The notes below the pieces were generated by a model. The model did no database searches. It saw only the letters and a program-made list of their open reading frames with translations, and was not told the DNA's origin. Made by a program: the position numbers and the translations under genes. DNA of 64,000 nt from Antedon mediterranea (taxonomy: Eukaryota > Echinodermata > Crinoidea > Comatulida > Antedonidae), in the NCBI RefSeq assembly GCF_964355755.1, contig NC_092676.1, positions 22,240,288-22,304,287 on the forward strand, read 5' to 3'. Each line of letters opens with the position of its first letter. The first letter of the stretch is position 1. Below, piece by piece: positions 38,686-48,900 of the stretch.

Positions 38686-38758
38686 CGATCCTGCCAGGAC
38701 TCGAACCTGGAATCCCCTGATTCGTAGTCAGATGCCTTATCCATTGGGCCACAGGACC
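38686..38758 (-). tRNA. tRNA-Arg(ACG) unit 26
   Basis: Identical to consensus. Confidence 0.95.
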
Positions 38759-38866
38759 ACCCAATGCATACTTTTGCTGGTGCCCGAATCTTAACCCACT
38801 AGCGTTGAACGGAAGGAGTACAATGTTAAATTGTTCTCGCAAAAGTATTGTAAACAAAAAAAAGCA

Positions 38867-38939
38867 CGATCCTGCCAGGACTCGAACCTGGAATCCCCTG
38901 ATTCGTAGTCAGATGCCTTATCCATTGGGCCACAGGACC
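38867..38939 (-). tRNA. tRNA-Arg(ACG) unit 27
   Basis: Identical to consensus. Confidence 0.95.
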
Positions 38940-39047
38940 ACCCAATACATACCTCTTGCTGGTGCCCGAATTTTAACCCACTAGCGTTGAACGTAAGGAG
39001 TACAATTTTAAATGGTTCTACCGAAAATATTGTAAACAAAAAAAGCA

Positions 39048-39120
39048 CGATCCTCCCAGGACTCGAACCTGGAATCCCCTGATTCGTAGTCAGATGCCTT
39101 ATCCATTGGGCCACAGGACC
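39048..39120 (-). tRNA. tRNA-Arg(ACG) unit 28
   Basis: Single acceptor-stem change, as in unit 21. Confidence 0.75.
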
Positions 39121-39229
39121 ACCTAATACATACTTCTTGCTGGTGCCCGAATCTTAACCCAGTAGCGTTGAACGTGAGGAGTACAATGTTAAAGGGTTCT
39201 CGCAAAAATATTGTAAACAAAAAAAAGCA

Positions 39230-39302
39230 CGATCCTTCCAGGGCTCGAACCTGGAATCCCCTGATTCGTAGTCAGATGCCTTATCCATTGGGCCACAGGA
39301 CC
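39230..39302 (-). tRNA. tRNA-Arg(ACG) unit 29
   Basis: Two substitutions (acceptor, T arm). Confidence 0.7.
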
Positions 39303-39409
39303 ACCCAATACATACTTCTTGCTGGAGCCCGAATCTTAAGCCACTAGCGTTGAACGTAAGGAGTACAAAGTTAAAGGGTTCTCGCAAAAATATTGTAAAC
39401 AAAAAAGCA

Positions 39410-39482
39410 CGATCCTGCCAGAACTCGAACCTGGAATCCCCTAATTCGTAGTCAGATGCCTTATCCATTGGACCACAGGACC
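39410..39482 (-). tRNA. tRNA-Arg(ACG) unit 30
   Basis: Three substitutions, identical to unit 42. Confidence 0.68.
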
Positions 39483-39590
39483 ACCCAATACATACTTCTT
39501 GCTGGTGAACGAATCTTAACCCATTGGCATTGAACGTCAGGAGTACAATGTTAAAGGGTTCTCGCAAAAATATTGTAAACAAAAAAAGCA

Positions 39591-39663
39591 CGATCCTGCC
39601 AGGACTCGAACCTGGAATCCCCTGATTCGTAGTCAGATACCTTATCCATTGGGCCACAGGACC
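39591..39663 (-). tRNA. tRNA-Arg(ACG) unit 31
   Basis: One D-stem substitution. Confidence 0.82.
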
Positions 39664-39770
39664 ACCCAATACATACTTCTTGCTGGTGCCCGAATCTTAA
39701 CCCACTAGCGTTGAACGTAAGGAGTACAATGTTAAATGGTTCTCGCAAAAATATTGTAAACAAAAAAGCA

Positions 39771-39843
39771 CGATCCTGCCAGGACTCGAACTTGGAATCC
39801 CCTAATTCGTAAACAGATGCTTTATTCATTGGGCCATAGGACC
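39771..39843 (-). tRNA. tRNA-Arg(ACG)-like unit 32
   Basis: Same altered sequence as unit 25. Confidence 0.5.
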
Positions 39844-39951
39844 ACTCAATACATACTTCTTGCTGATGCCCGAATCTTAACCCAGTAGCGTTGAACGTAA
39901 GGAGTACAATGTTAAATTGTTCTCGCAAAAATATTGTAAACAAAAAAAGAA

Positions 39952-40024
39952 CGATCCTGCCAGGACTCGAACCTGGAATCCCCTGATTCGTAGTCAGATG
40001 CCTTATCCATTGGGCCACAGGACC
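39952..40024 (-). tRNA. tRNA-Arg(ACG) unit 33
   Basis: Identical to consensus. Confidence 0.95.
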
Positions 40025-40132
40025 ACCCAATGCATACTTTTGCTGGTGCCCGAATCTTAACCCACTAGCGTTGAACGGAAGGAGTACAATGTTAAATTGT
40101 TCTCGCAAAAATATTGTAAACAAAAAAAAGCA

Positions 40133-40205
40133 CGATCCTGCCAGGACTCGAACCTGGAACCCCCTGATTCGTAGTCAGATGCCTTATCCATTGGGCCACA
40201 GGACC
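40133..40205 (-). tRNA. tRNA-Arg(ACG) unit 34
   Basis: One variable-region substitution. Confidence 0.88.
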
Positions 40206-40313
40206 ACCCAATACATACCTCTTGCTGGTGCCCGAATTTTAACCCACTAGCGTTGAACGTAAGGAGTACAATTTTAAATGGTTCTACCGAAAATATTGTA
40301 AACAAAAAAAGCA

Positions 40314-40386
40314 CGATCCTCCCAGGACTCGAACCTGGAATACCCTGATTCGTAGTCAGATGCCTTATCCATTGGGCCACAGGACC
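40314..40386 (-). tRNA. tRNA-Arg(ACG) unit 35
   Basis: Two substitutions, one being the acceptor change of unit 21. Confidence 0.72.
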
Positions 40387-40495
40387 ACCTAATACATACT
40401 TCTTGCTGGTGCCCGAATCTTAACCCAGTAGCGTTGAACGTGAGGAGTACAATGTTAAAGGGTTCTCGCAAAAATATTGTAAACAAAAAAAAGCA

Positions 40496-40568
40496 CGATC
40501 CTTCCAGGGCTCAAACCTGGAATCCCCTGATTCGTAGTCGGATGCCTTATCCATTGGGTCACAGGATC
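40496..40568 (-). pseudogene. tRNA-Arg-like unit 36
   Basis: Six substitutions, including loss of the invariant C of the TTC loop (B-box damaged). Confidence 0.65.
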
Positions 40569-40676
40569 ACCCAATACATACTTCTTGCTGGTGCCCAAAT
40601 CTTAACCCACTAGCGTTGAACGTAAGGAGTACAGTGTTAAATGGTTCTCGCAAAAATATTGTAAACAAAAAAAGCA

Positions 40677-40749
40677 CGATCCTGCCAGGACTCGAACCTG
40701 GAATCCCCTGATTCGTAGTCAGATGCCTTATCCATTGGGCCAAAGGACC
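40677..40749 (-). tRNA. tRNA-Arg(ACG) unit 37
   Basis: One substitution near the acceptor/D-arm junction. Confidence 0.85.
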
Positions 40750-40857
40750 ACACAATACATACTACTTGCTGGTGAACGAATCTTAACCCACTAGCGTTGA
40801 ACGTAAGGAGTACAATGTTAAAGGGTTCTCGCAAAAATATTGTAAACAAAAAAAGCA

Positions 40858-40930
40858 CGATCCTGCCAGGACTCGAACCTGGAATCCCCTGATTCGTAGT
40901 CAGATGCTTTATCCTTTGGCCCACAGGACC
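40858..40930 (-). tRNA. tRNA-Arg(ACG) unit 38
   Basis: Three D-arm substitutions. Confidence 0.65.
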
Positions 40931-41039
40931 ACCCAATACATACTTCTTGCTGTTGAACGAATCTTAACCCATTGCCATTGAACGTGAGGAGGGTAATGTT
41001 AAATGGTTCTCGCGGAAATATTGTAAAGAAAAAAAAACA

Positions 41040-41112
41040 CGATCCTGCCAGTACTCGAACCAGGAATCCCCTGATTCGAAGTCAGATGCCTTATCCATTG
41101 GGCCACAGGACC
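41040..41112 (-). tRNA. tRNA-Arg-like unit 39 with anticodon TCG
   Basis: The loop reads CTTCGAA, so the anticodon is TCG instead of ACG (still arginine). Two T-stem mismatches make function doubtful. Confidence 0.55.
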
Positions 41113-41221
41113 ACCCAATACATACCTCTTGCTGGTGCCCGAATCTTAACCCACTAGCGTTGAACGTAAGGAGTACAATTTTAAATGGTTCTACCGAAAA
41201 ATATTGTAAACAAAAAAAGCA

Positions 41222-41294
41222 CGATCCTCCCAGGGCTCGAACCTGGAATCCCCTTATTCGTAGTCAGATGCCTTATCCATTGGTCCATAGGACC
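41222..41294 (-). tRNA. tRNA-Arg(ACG) unit 40
   Basis: Five substitutions in the acceptor, anticodon and D arms. Confidence 0.55.
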
Positions 41295-41403
41295 ACCTAA
41301 TACATACTACTTGATGGTGAACGTATCTTAACCCACTAGCGCTGAACGTAAGGAGTACAATGTTAAATTGTTCTCACAAAAATATTGTAAACAAAAAAAA
41401 GCA

Positions 41404-41476
41404 CGATCCTGCCAGGACTGGAACCTGGAATCCCCTGATTCGTAGTCAGATGCCTTATCCATTGGGCCACAGGACC
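41404..41476 (-). tRNA. tRNA-Arg(ACG) unit 41
   Basis: One change, in the T loop (purine 57 replaced), affecting the B-box. Confidence 0.7.
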
Positions 41477-41583
41477 ACCCAATACATACTTCTTGCTGGT
41501 GCCCGAATCTTAAGCGACTAGCGTTGAACGTAAGGAGTACAATGTTAAAGGGTTCTCGCAAAAATATTGTAAACAAAAAAGCA

Positions 41584-41656
41584 CGATCCTGCCAGAACTC
41601 GAACCTGGAATCCCCTAATTCGTAGTCAGATGCCTTATCCATTGGACCACAGGACC
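41584..41656 (-). tRNA. tRNA-Arg(ACG) unit 42
   Basis: Same tRNA as unit 30. Confidence 0.68.
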
Positions 41657-41764
41657 ACCCAATACATACTTCTTGCTGGTGAACGAATCTTAACCCATTG
41701 GCATTGAACGTGAGGAGTACAATGTTAAAGGGTTCTCGCAAAAATATTGTAAACAAAAAAAGCA

Positions 41765-41837
41765 CGATCCTGCCAGGACTCGAACCTGGAATCCCCTGAT
41801 TCGTAGTCAGATGCCTTATCCATTGGGCCACAGGACC
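41765..41837 (-). tRNA. tRNA-Arg(ACG) unit 43
   Basis: Identical to consensus. Confidence 0.95.
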
Positions 41838-41944
41838 ACCCAATACATACTTCTTGCTGGTGCCCGAATCTTAACCCACTAGCGTTGAACGTAAGGAGTA
41901 CAATGTTAAATGGTTCTCGCAAAAATATTGTAAACAAAAAAGCA

Positions 41945-42017
41945 CGATCCTGCCAGGGCTCTAACTTGGAATCCCCTAATTCGTAATCAGATGCTTTATT
42001 CATTGGGCCATAGGACC
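41945..42017 (-). pseudogene. tRNA-Arg-like unit 44
   Basis: About eight substitutions, including the T loop. Confidence 0.65.
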
Positions 42018-42133
42018 ACTCAATACATACTTCTTGCTGATGCCCGAATCTTAACCCAGTAGTCTTAATCTGTTGGCGTTAAACATGAGGAGTGTAATGG
42101 TTCTCGTGGAAATAATGTAAATAAAAGAAAGCA

Positions 42134-42171
42134 CGATGTGTAGGGCTCGAACCTGGGATCCCCTGATCATG
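42134..42171 (-). pseudogene. truncated tRNA-Arg at right array edge
   Basis: Only the 3' half (T arm to anticodon stem) remains, with a damaged acceptor strand. Confidence 0.75.
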
Positions 42172-42980
42172 GAGTAAAGATTAAGCCCTGATTGATCATA
42201 TTCAGTCATAAATGACTCTGTTAAAAACAACTGTACTGCCCTCTATCAGTTGAAAGTGGACGCGATCGATGGAATTTTCACAACAACAGGCCTAGCCTAG
42301 AGAAAGCGATTTTTTTGTATTTTCATTCTCTATGGCTCTTCCGACCTAGTTGCTTAGGTAATTATATAATGTATTTTTTGAATTGGTATATAATTAATTT
42401 CATTTTAATATTTCAGTAGGCCGCCCGGAACACAACACACACTCGCTAAAAGGAGGCCTAACTAGGCCTATGCTAGCTAGGCTAGGCCTAGAATAGGCCT
42501 ATTTACGACTACTAAAAACCTACCATACCAACCACCAGGACGATTCGGCCCACCTTTGTTTGGACGAATTGGCCAACTATTGGGCCGAAACATCCCGCTT
42601 TTAGACAAAACCAATGATATCATTGTGAATTATAAATAAATAAATTCGAAAAATTTATAATAAAATGGTGTGAGTCGTCCCAGGCTGTCCAGGACAAATT
42701 GTACAGTAAAGTACAGTAAATCATCAGTAATTCTAGCCTACATTACAGTATACAGTAAATACCAATAGAAATTTATAAATTAGTGTGTTTTATTGCTTTT
42801 TCATTATTATTATGAAGTCAAGTGAGATTTTACTGTAGCTAGAAGTAGGAATTCTGTTACCAAATTGAAACACAAATGAATTTTTCAAAGTGCCTAGGCC
42901 TAGGCTAGGCCTAGTAGTAGTAAAGGAATAAAAATTTTCTTTTCCTTTTTTTTCAGGTTTATTTTAGCAACTGACTATTC
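42172..42980. other. SAP30BP upstream region
   Basis: No coding exon. Several 'taggcctag' runs near 42430-42510 and 42890-42910. The SAP30BP promoter and 5' UTR must lie here. Confidence 0.4.
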
Positions 42981-45900
42981 ATGAGCTCAAGTATGAACAA
43001 GTCCGACTCATCATCTAAAATGCAGTCTTTAGTGAGTTACGCAGGAGACTCAGATGCAGATTCAGATGAAGAGAAGGGTGGCGGAAATAAAGGAGTGACA
43101 AGTAAGTTATAAATAGATACTCTGCTACAACTGAAGATTTAGTCATGCATGAATACGGTAATGAAGCTTTCTGGCAAATTGGAAGAATATCAATTTGAAG
43201 TTCGAAATATCGTGAAGGGCAAATTATTTTCAGTTTCCTATACATTGTGTAAGTCAAAATTTGTCTAATACCCTTTTCACATCTGCATAAATTGTTACAA
43301 GTTGTAATCAGGTTTGATCTCCTGATTTTTTAATACACGCAAATACGAACAGTGAGAAATTTTGAGAGAAAGCATAGTTGCGCGCTATTTTATTACTATG
43401 ATTGATCAGTTTAATACATGCACACGCAGTAACAATTTGGGACATTTCGGAACAAAGCCTAAAGTATCAGCGGTGTGTTTTCAGAAAATTTCAGAAAACT
43501 GTCTTTTGGCACTATGCAAAATGTTGTTACTTTTTGTAGGGGTGAAAAGGGTACAGTATTAGTCAACATCTTTTTTAGGTCCAAATAGCTTGTACACTTT
43601 AGTGGTTTATATCATGTAGGTTTCGTTGTCCCATGACCTAGGTGGTCGTAGGGGCGTAGCAGACGAGATACAATACTCATCATGCTACAACTCTCAGGCA
43701 TACGCCATATCTCCCAGTGGTGCCTACTATCTCCTCTCTGGGAGTCAATGCAAGCAAGTAAATTGACCAATTACATCCCACACTTCAGATGATAACTTCC
43801 TTTTGATTGGTCAATGTAATAATATCATATGTGTATGCTGCCTGAGAAAAACACTATCGTATAATGTTAAGCTGCCTAACTCATGATGTTCATTTTCATC
43901 TACAGCATGCATCTTTCGTTTTTGATTTTGAAAGTTGTTGTGTCGAGAACGATTATGTAATTTACCTTTAGCTTTAGATGTGGATTGTTGCGATTTAAAT
44001 GTGGATTGCGATTTACAGAATACTTTCCAATGATTCATTTTTCCGCAATTTCTACAAGTGTCTCCCCACGCTGGACATTTTCGTGGTTCATGACTTCGGT
44101 CGCAATTTCGACATTTTCGTTCATACTTCGTTTTCATTGAATGAGCAATTACTGTCGGTGGTTGTTGTTGATCCTGCATCTTCTTTATTGTGCAATTAGA
44201 TGCACTGATTGCTTCATATTCACGACCACGCTCAATAACTTGCGCAACAGGATATTTCTCCGGTTTTGTAAGCAGTTCCTTACGAAAATCTTCGAATGGT
44301 GTGGACAACACTACCATTTCGATCAATCGCTCATTTAGTTCATCCTTTTTAAAAGAGCATTTTTATGCTTTTTCACGTAGACGCGCAACATAATCACTGA
44401 TGGGCTCATCTGTCTTTTGCCTATAGGTTGAAAACTCTAACCTATGAACTCTAAAATTTATCTTGACAGACGCATCTAGTTGCTGCTCAAACAAGGTCCA
44501 TATTTCTTTGGGTACCTTTTGGTTTGCATCAGACAACCCAGATGATAAAATTCTCTTCATACCTTCATCACCAAAAGCAAGTTTAATCTTTGTTGCTTTT
44601 TTCTCATCCAGTGTTACATTGTGGTCTTCAAAATATAAATTCATGCGTGCTTTAAACGCACGGAGACTCTCTGCCAGGTCTCTGGCATCCCAATCCATCT
44701 TGGGCATTTTAGATGACATATTGATTATTGTTACGTACGGCCTAGCCTAAGCCACCAGAGCAATTATCACGCTAAAACGGTGATGGTGATTCGCCTACAA
44801 ACGGCGCTGCTGTTGTTGGACGGACACGAGTGTTTTTTTTTTGTTTTTTTTTTTACGGCGAGGCTTGTTGCTCGGAAATCAAAAATGTGTCACGTAACTG
44901 TAAGTGTACTAAGATTACTTACAGGAGTTCTATTCCTTGTTATTTCACAATATACCGCTGCCACCATTTAATGATTGTCAGACACGTTTTACTGATTATT
45001 TTGATGTTTAATATATATCTATTAATTGGTATTATTTTCAAACATGGCGTTGTATTAGAACTGCCCTTAGTGCGCAGTAGCGTTGCTATGGTTATATGGT
45101 TGGGGGCAGCATACACATATGATATTATTACAGTCAAATTATAGTGAAATTTTAAAAATACATTGGAAGCAGTTTGCTTTCTTCCTAAAAACAAATTAAG
45201 ATACAGATTATTTGGATCATAAATAAAAAAGTTTCAATAAAAATATGACTGTATACAGTGGCTTAACGGCTATGAGCGCTCACCCAGGGACCCCGGAGAA
45301 GTGTCCAGAGGAAAAAACAGACATTGAAATATGTCGAAAAAGGCTAAAAAGCCCGAGGCCTCCAGCGTTGGAGGGCCACTTACAGTTCCTAAACCAGGGG
45401 CCTCTGCATTATGCCACTGACTGTATAACTTTATTTTTTACTAGGATTAGTTTCGTATGTCGGAGAAGACGAAGGGGGAGACTTGAACCAATCAAGAAAT
45501 ACATCAGTAGCTGAAGGAGAAGTTAAAGAAAACATTCAAGATGAAGATGTTCTTATTATGGGAGAAATAGGAGAAGTTGATGAAACATTTACTACAGAGG
45601 ATAAAGAAGATGATGAGGTAGTATAAGTGAGATTTAAGGCTCTTTTCTGGCTTCAGTTCAGGTTTGCGTCCGATTGTGTGTACAGTGTTGGTGAATTCTT
45701 GCTTTGATGACACAGCACATGCTGAGAAACACATGTGCATGAGTAGAATGATCTTTTTACTTGATTGGTGCATAGCGTTGTCATGAAAATTTTATTTGAT
45801 TCTTTCTATGTAAAACTCATGTGTCTGAGCAAGGAAAATATTAGTAGAATCTACCTGTTACAACACCGACCTTAAGTGCAATGTAACCATTTAAGATTTA

Positions 45901-48900
45901 GGAAACTGTACAACATTACAATACAAGAATCATGCACCAATGATTTTGACCTTTAATTCAAATCACCAATTAACTTGATTTCTGTATGTTATAGTTTTCC
46001 CTCCAGTGACCTTCAGTTTGTAAAGAGAGGACATATGTTCAAAATCGATTTCTATTTAAGCACACTTTTTTTTCTTAATTTTAGCATAACACATCAGGGT
46101 CAAAATGGTCAGAGAGTGTAAGACATTTGTCAATAGAAGAAATACAACTGCCCCCAGAGCCTACTGGAAGGTGTTCCAAACATTTACAGGCAAGTATAAA
46201 GCTCTGTCTACACTATCAAACTAGTGAAATGTGTCCAAATGTGGTAGTGATATGACATCATCATGTTACATAAAGTTTGATACTGTAGACAAGGCTTAAA
46301 ACCAAAACCAGCATGTCAAGAGTGGTGATTGATTAGTGTGGTTGGAATGCTCATTGTCTGGCCAAAAGTTATTCAACTCTGTAGTCGTCATAACTATATT
46401 AATCAATTTTTTACAATCGGCATGATATAAATTGTGGTCGAAATTTGAGAAGTGGTCAGCACTGACCTTACTAGCATGGTCAGGCAAGTATGTTAATTGC
46501 CACTCTGTCACCCTTTATCTTGATCAGACAAGTGTGAAAGGTTATTTCCACTCCGTGACCTGTCTAACAAGATCGGACAAGTGTGAAAGGTTATTTGTCA
46601 CTCCGTGACCTTTCTAACAAGATCGGACAAAAATGAAAGGTTATTTGGCACTTGGTGACCTTTCTAACAGGATCGGACAAGTGTGAAAGGTTATTTGCCA
46701 CTCTGTAACCTTTTGTACAGGGTCCGGCAAGAAGAAAAGGTATATGCCATTCTGTAAATATCTTGAATTTGTTTTTTTTATTTTAGGACAAAATAGCAGG
46801 TTATCTTAAGAGGCAATTTGATCTCAACTCAATGATCCAAAATAGGAAAGATTTTCGCAACCCAAGGTAAACATTAATACAAAAATAATTACCATTTAGG
46901 GTGTCTTTCTTCTGATTGACCCCAAGTAATTATTTTTTTTAAATCCATCAAGTACTGTTAAGCTACATTTACACTTACTTACAAGACGGCACCTTTCAAT
47001 TCTGTATACAATGATCCATTGTTTAACAAAACAATGCTGTCTTCATTTCCGTAAAATAGCACAAGTGTGAATGTAGCTTTACTCTACTAGTGTGTTTGGT
47101 TATCTTGTGTATAGTTTGCCAACAGTTGGTTTTTATTTCTGTTAGAACTTTCAGTTTAAAGGCCTATTTACACAAGGGCGATAACGATCGACGATAAAAA
47201 GATAAGATTTTCATACCTAAAACATAAGAAATTTAAAAAGTTTATATCCTAGAACTAGGATTATCATTTATGCTCTCTTTGATGAAAATAATATTTTCAC
47301 ATGTGCAATCAAATGACGTCATGATTTAATAGTAAGAGCAATAATATCGTTAAAATACGAATTTGTTGTTTTTATTGATCATGACGTTATTTGATTGGAT
47401 TTTTTTTATTATTATTTTTATCAAATACAGCATACATGATTATCTAATAGTTCTAGAACAAAAACTTCTAATTTCTTTCGTTTTATCCAAGAAAAATTTA
47501 TGTTTATCTATTTATAGTTTAACGCCCTAGTGTAAATAGACCTTAAGTCAATAAATATAGGATTTAAGTATTACTAGTATTCAATTCAGAAAGATATTTA
47601 ATTTAGATGTGAATGATGATATGATTTTGGTCGATAAGTAAATATTTTTTCTTTACCACCATTTTTTACCGTATCATGATTTTATTACTCGTTGGTCCAG
47701 TCCTTGTGCTCTGCTCTGACTTCTTTTCTTTTTTTATTTCGATGTAGCATATATGAAAAATTGATTTCGTACATGGGGATTGATGAATTAGGTAGCAACT
47801 ACCCAGATGATGTGTACGACCCACATGGATGGACAGACGATTCTTATTATGAGAGTTTAGGTATTTCTAAAATTCACAATGTACATGCTATTCTTCCCAA
47901 GCACCCTAAAAGAAGATCAGAAATGTTAATACACTATTGGTTTAGCAGGGTTGAACACACTTGACAACACTCAAATTTGAGACACCGTCTTGTCTGACAA
48001 AAAACGATTTCATGATGACCATACAAATTCAATAATATTATATAAACCGATAGGTTGTGATTGTTGAGTTGGCTACTCAACCCTCTGTCCAAATAAATTG
48101 AGAATAAAACATTAAAATATATATAACACAGGACTCAAAACCTTTGCTAGTTCTAAAAGTTTTAATAAAAAAATATGAAACCCAACCAGCAAGTAAGCAC
48201 ATTTTAGAAAATTAATTAATTCTGCAAAATTTTCAATTACAGAAATTAGCAGATCAGGTCTACCATACATTTGCTAGGGCTAGACTAAAAAGTATCTACA
48301 CTATTTGTTCAAAACTTAAAACCAGCAAACTTTAGCTAGTTTTGAAATTTGTAACTAGCATTAGCAATATGAAAATTGCTAGTTAGGGTGAGCTTTGAGC
48401 CCTGCAATTATTTCAGTTCATTTCCTTATACTCTCCCCACTGGTGTTATTTCATTTAATTTTTGATGTATTACAGTAATGTTTAGGCCTAATAAGGTTTA
48501 GACCGAGATAGACATACCACCTTGTTTGAGCTATGCTAAACAAATCTAGTAAATTTACCAAGATCAGGTGCTGATTTAATGTACTTCTCTAGACTTTTTG
48601 AAGAGTACCTTAAAATCTTTATTATACTTTAAATACAGTAATTAAATAATAATATAATAGTAATGATGCCATTGAATAAAACAAATGGTTACTTAATGTT
48701 ACCTTATTCCAGCCAAAGTACAAAAAGAAGATATGGCAAAACGTGAAAAAGAACGAAAAACAAAAGTTGAATTTGTAACTGGTACGGTAAAGAAACCAAC
48801 AGGCTCATCAACAACAGGAGTAGCGGTTCCCCTGGCAACAGTAAACACTGTTGGTAAGAGATTGTGATAGTTGCTCGTTTTTTTGTTTTTAGGATTGTAC

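Larger units (their letters stand above)
33824..42171 (-). repeat. tandem tRNA-Arg(ACG) gene array, 44 units plus 2 truncated
   Basis: Units of about 180 bp repeat head to tail. Each has a 73-base tRNA on the minus strand and a conserved spacer of about 107 bases. Read on the minus strand, the consensus tRNA folds fully: acceptor GGTCCTG/CAGGATC, D arm GCC..GGC with AATGGATAA loop, anticodon loop CTACGAA (ACG), T arm CCAGG-TTCGAGT-CCTGG and discriminator G. A-box and B-box elements are intact, and a run of 5-9 T follows each gene within about four bases. Nine units are identical to the consensus. A 1266-bp block of seven units (37964-39229) is followed by a near-copy (39230-40495), and part of it recurs from 41404. 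Confidence 0.97.

Noticed and set aside
35196-41843. Minus-strand frames of 99-190 aa as a repetitive protein family
   Set aside because: They translate tRNA genes and spacers; the same motif appears in more than one frame, and substitutions follow tRNA structure rather than codons.
33824-42171. Regular direct repeats with spacers resembling a CRISPR array
   Set aside because: The repeated part folds as a tRNA with A/B boxes and a T-run terminator, the spacers are themselves conserved, and the context is eukaryotic.
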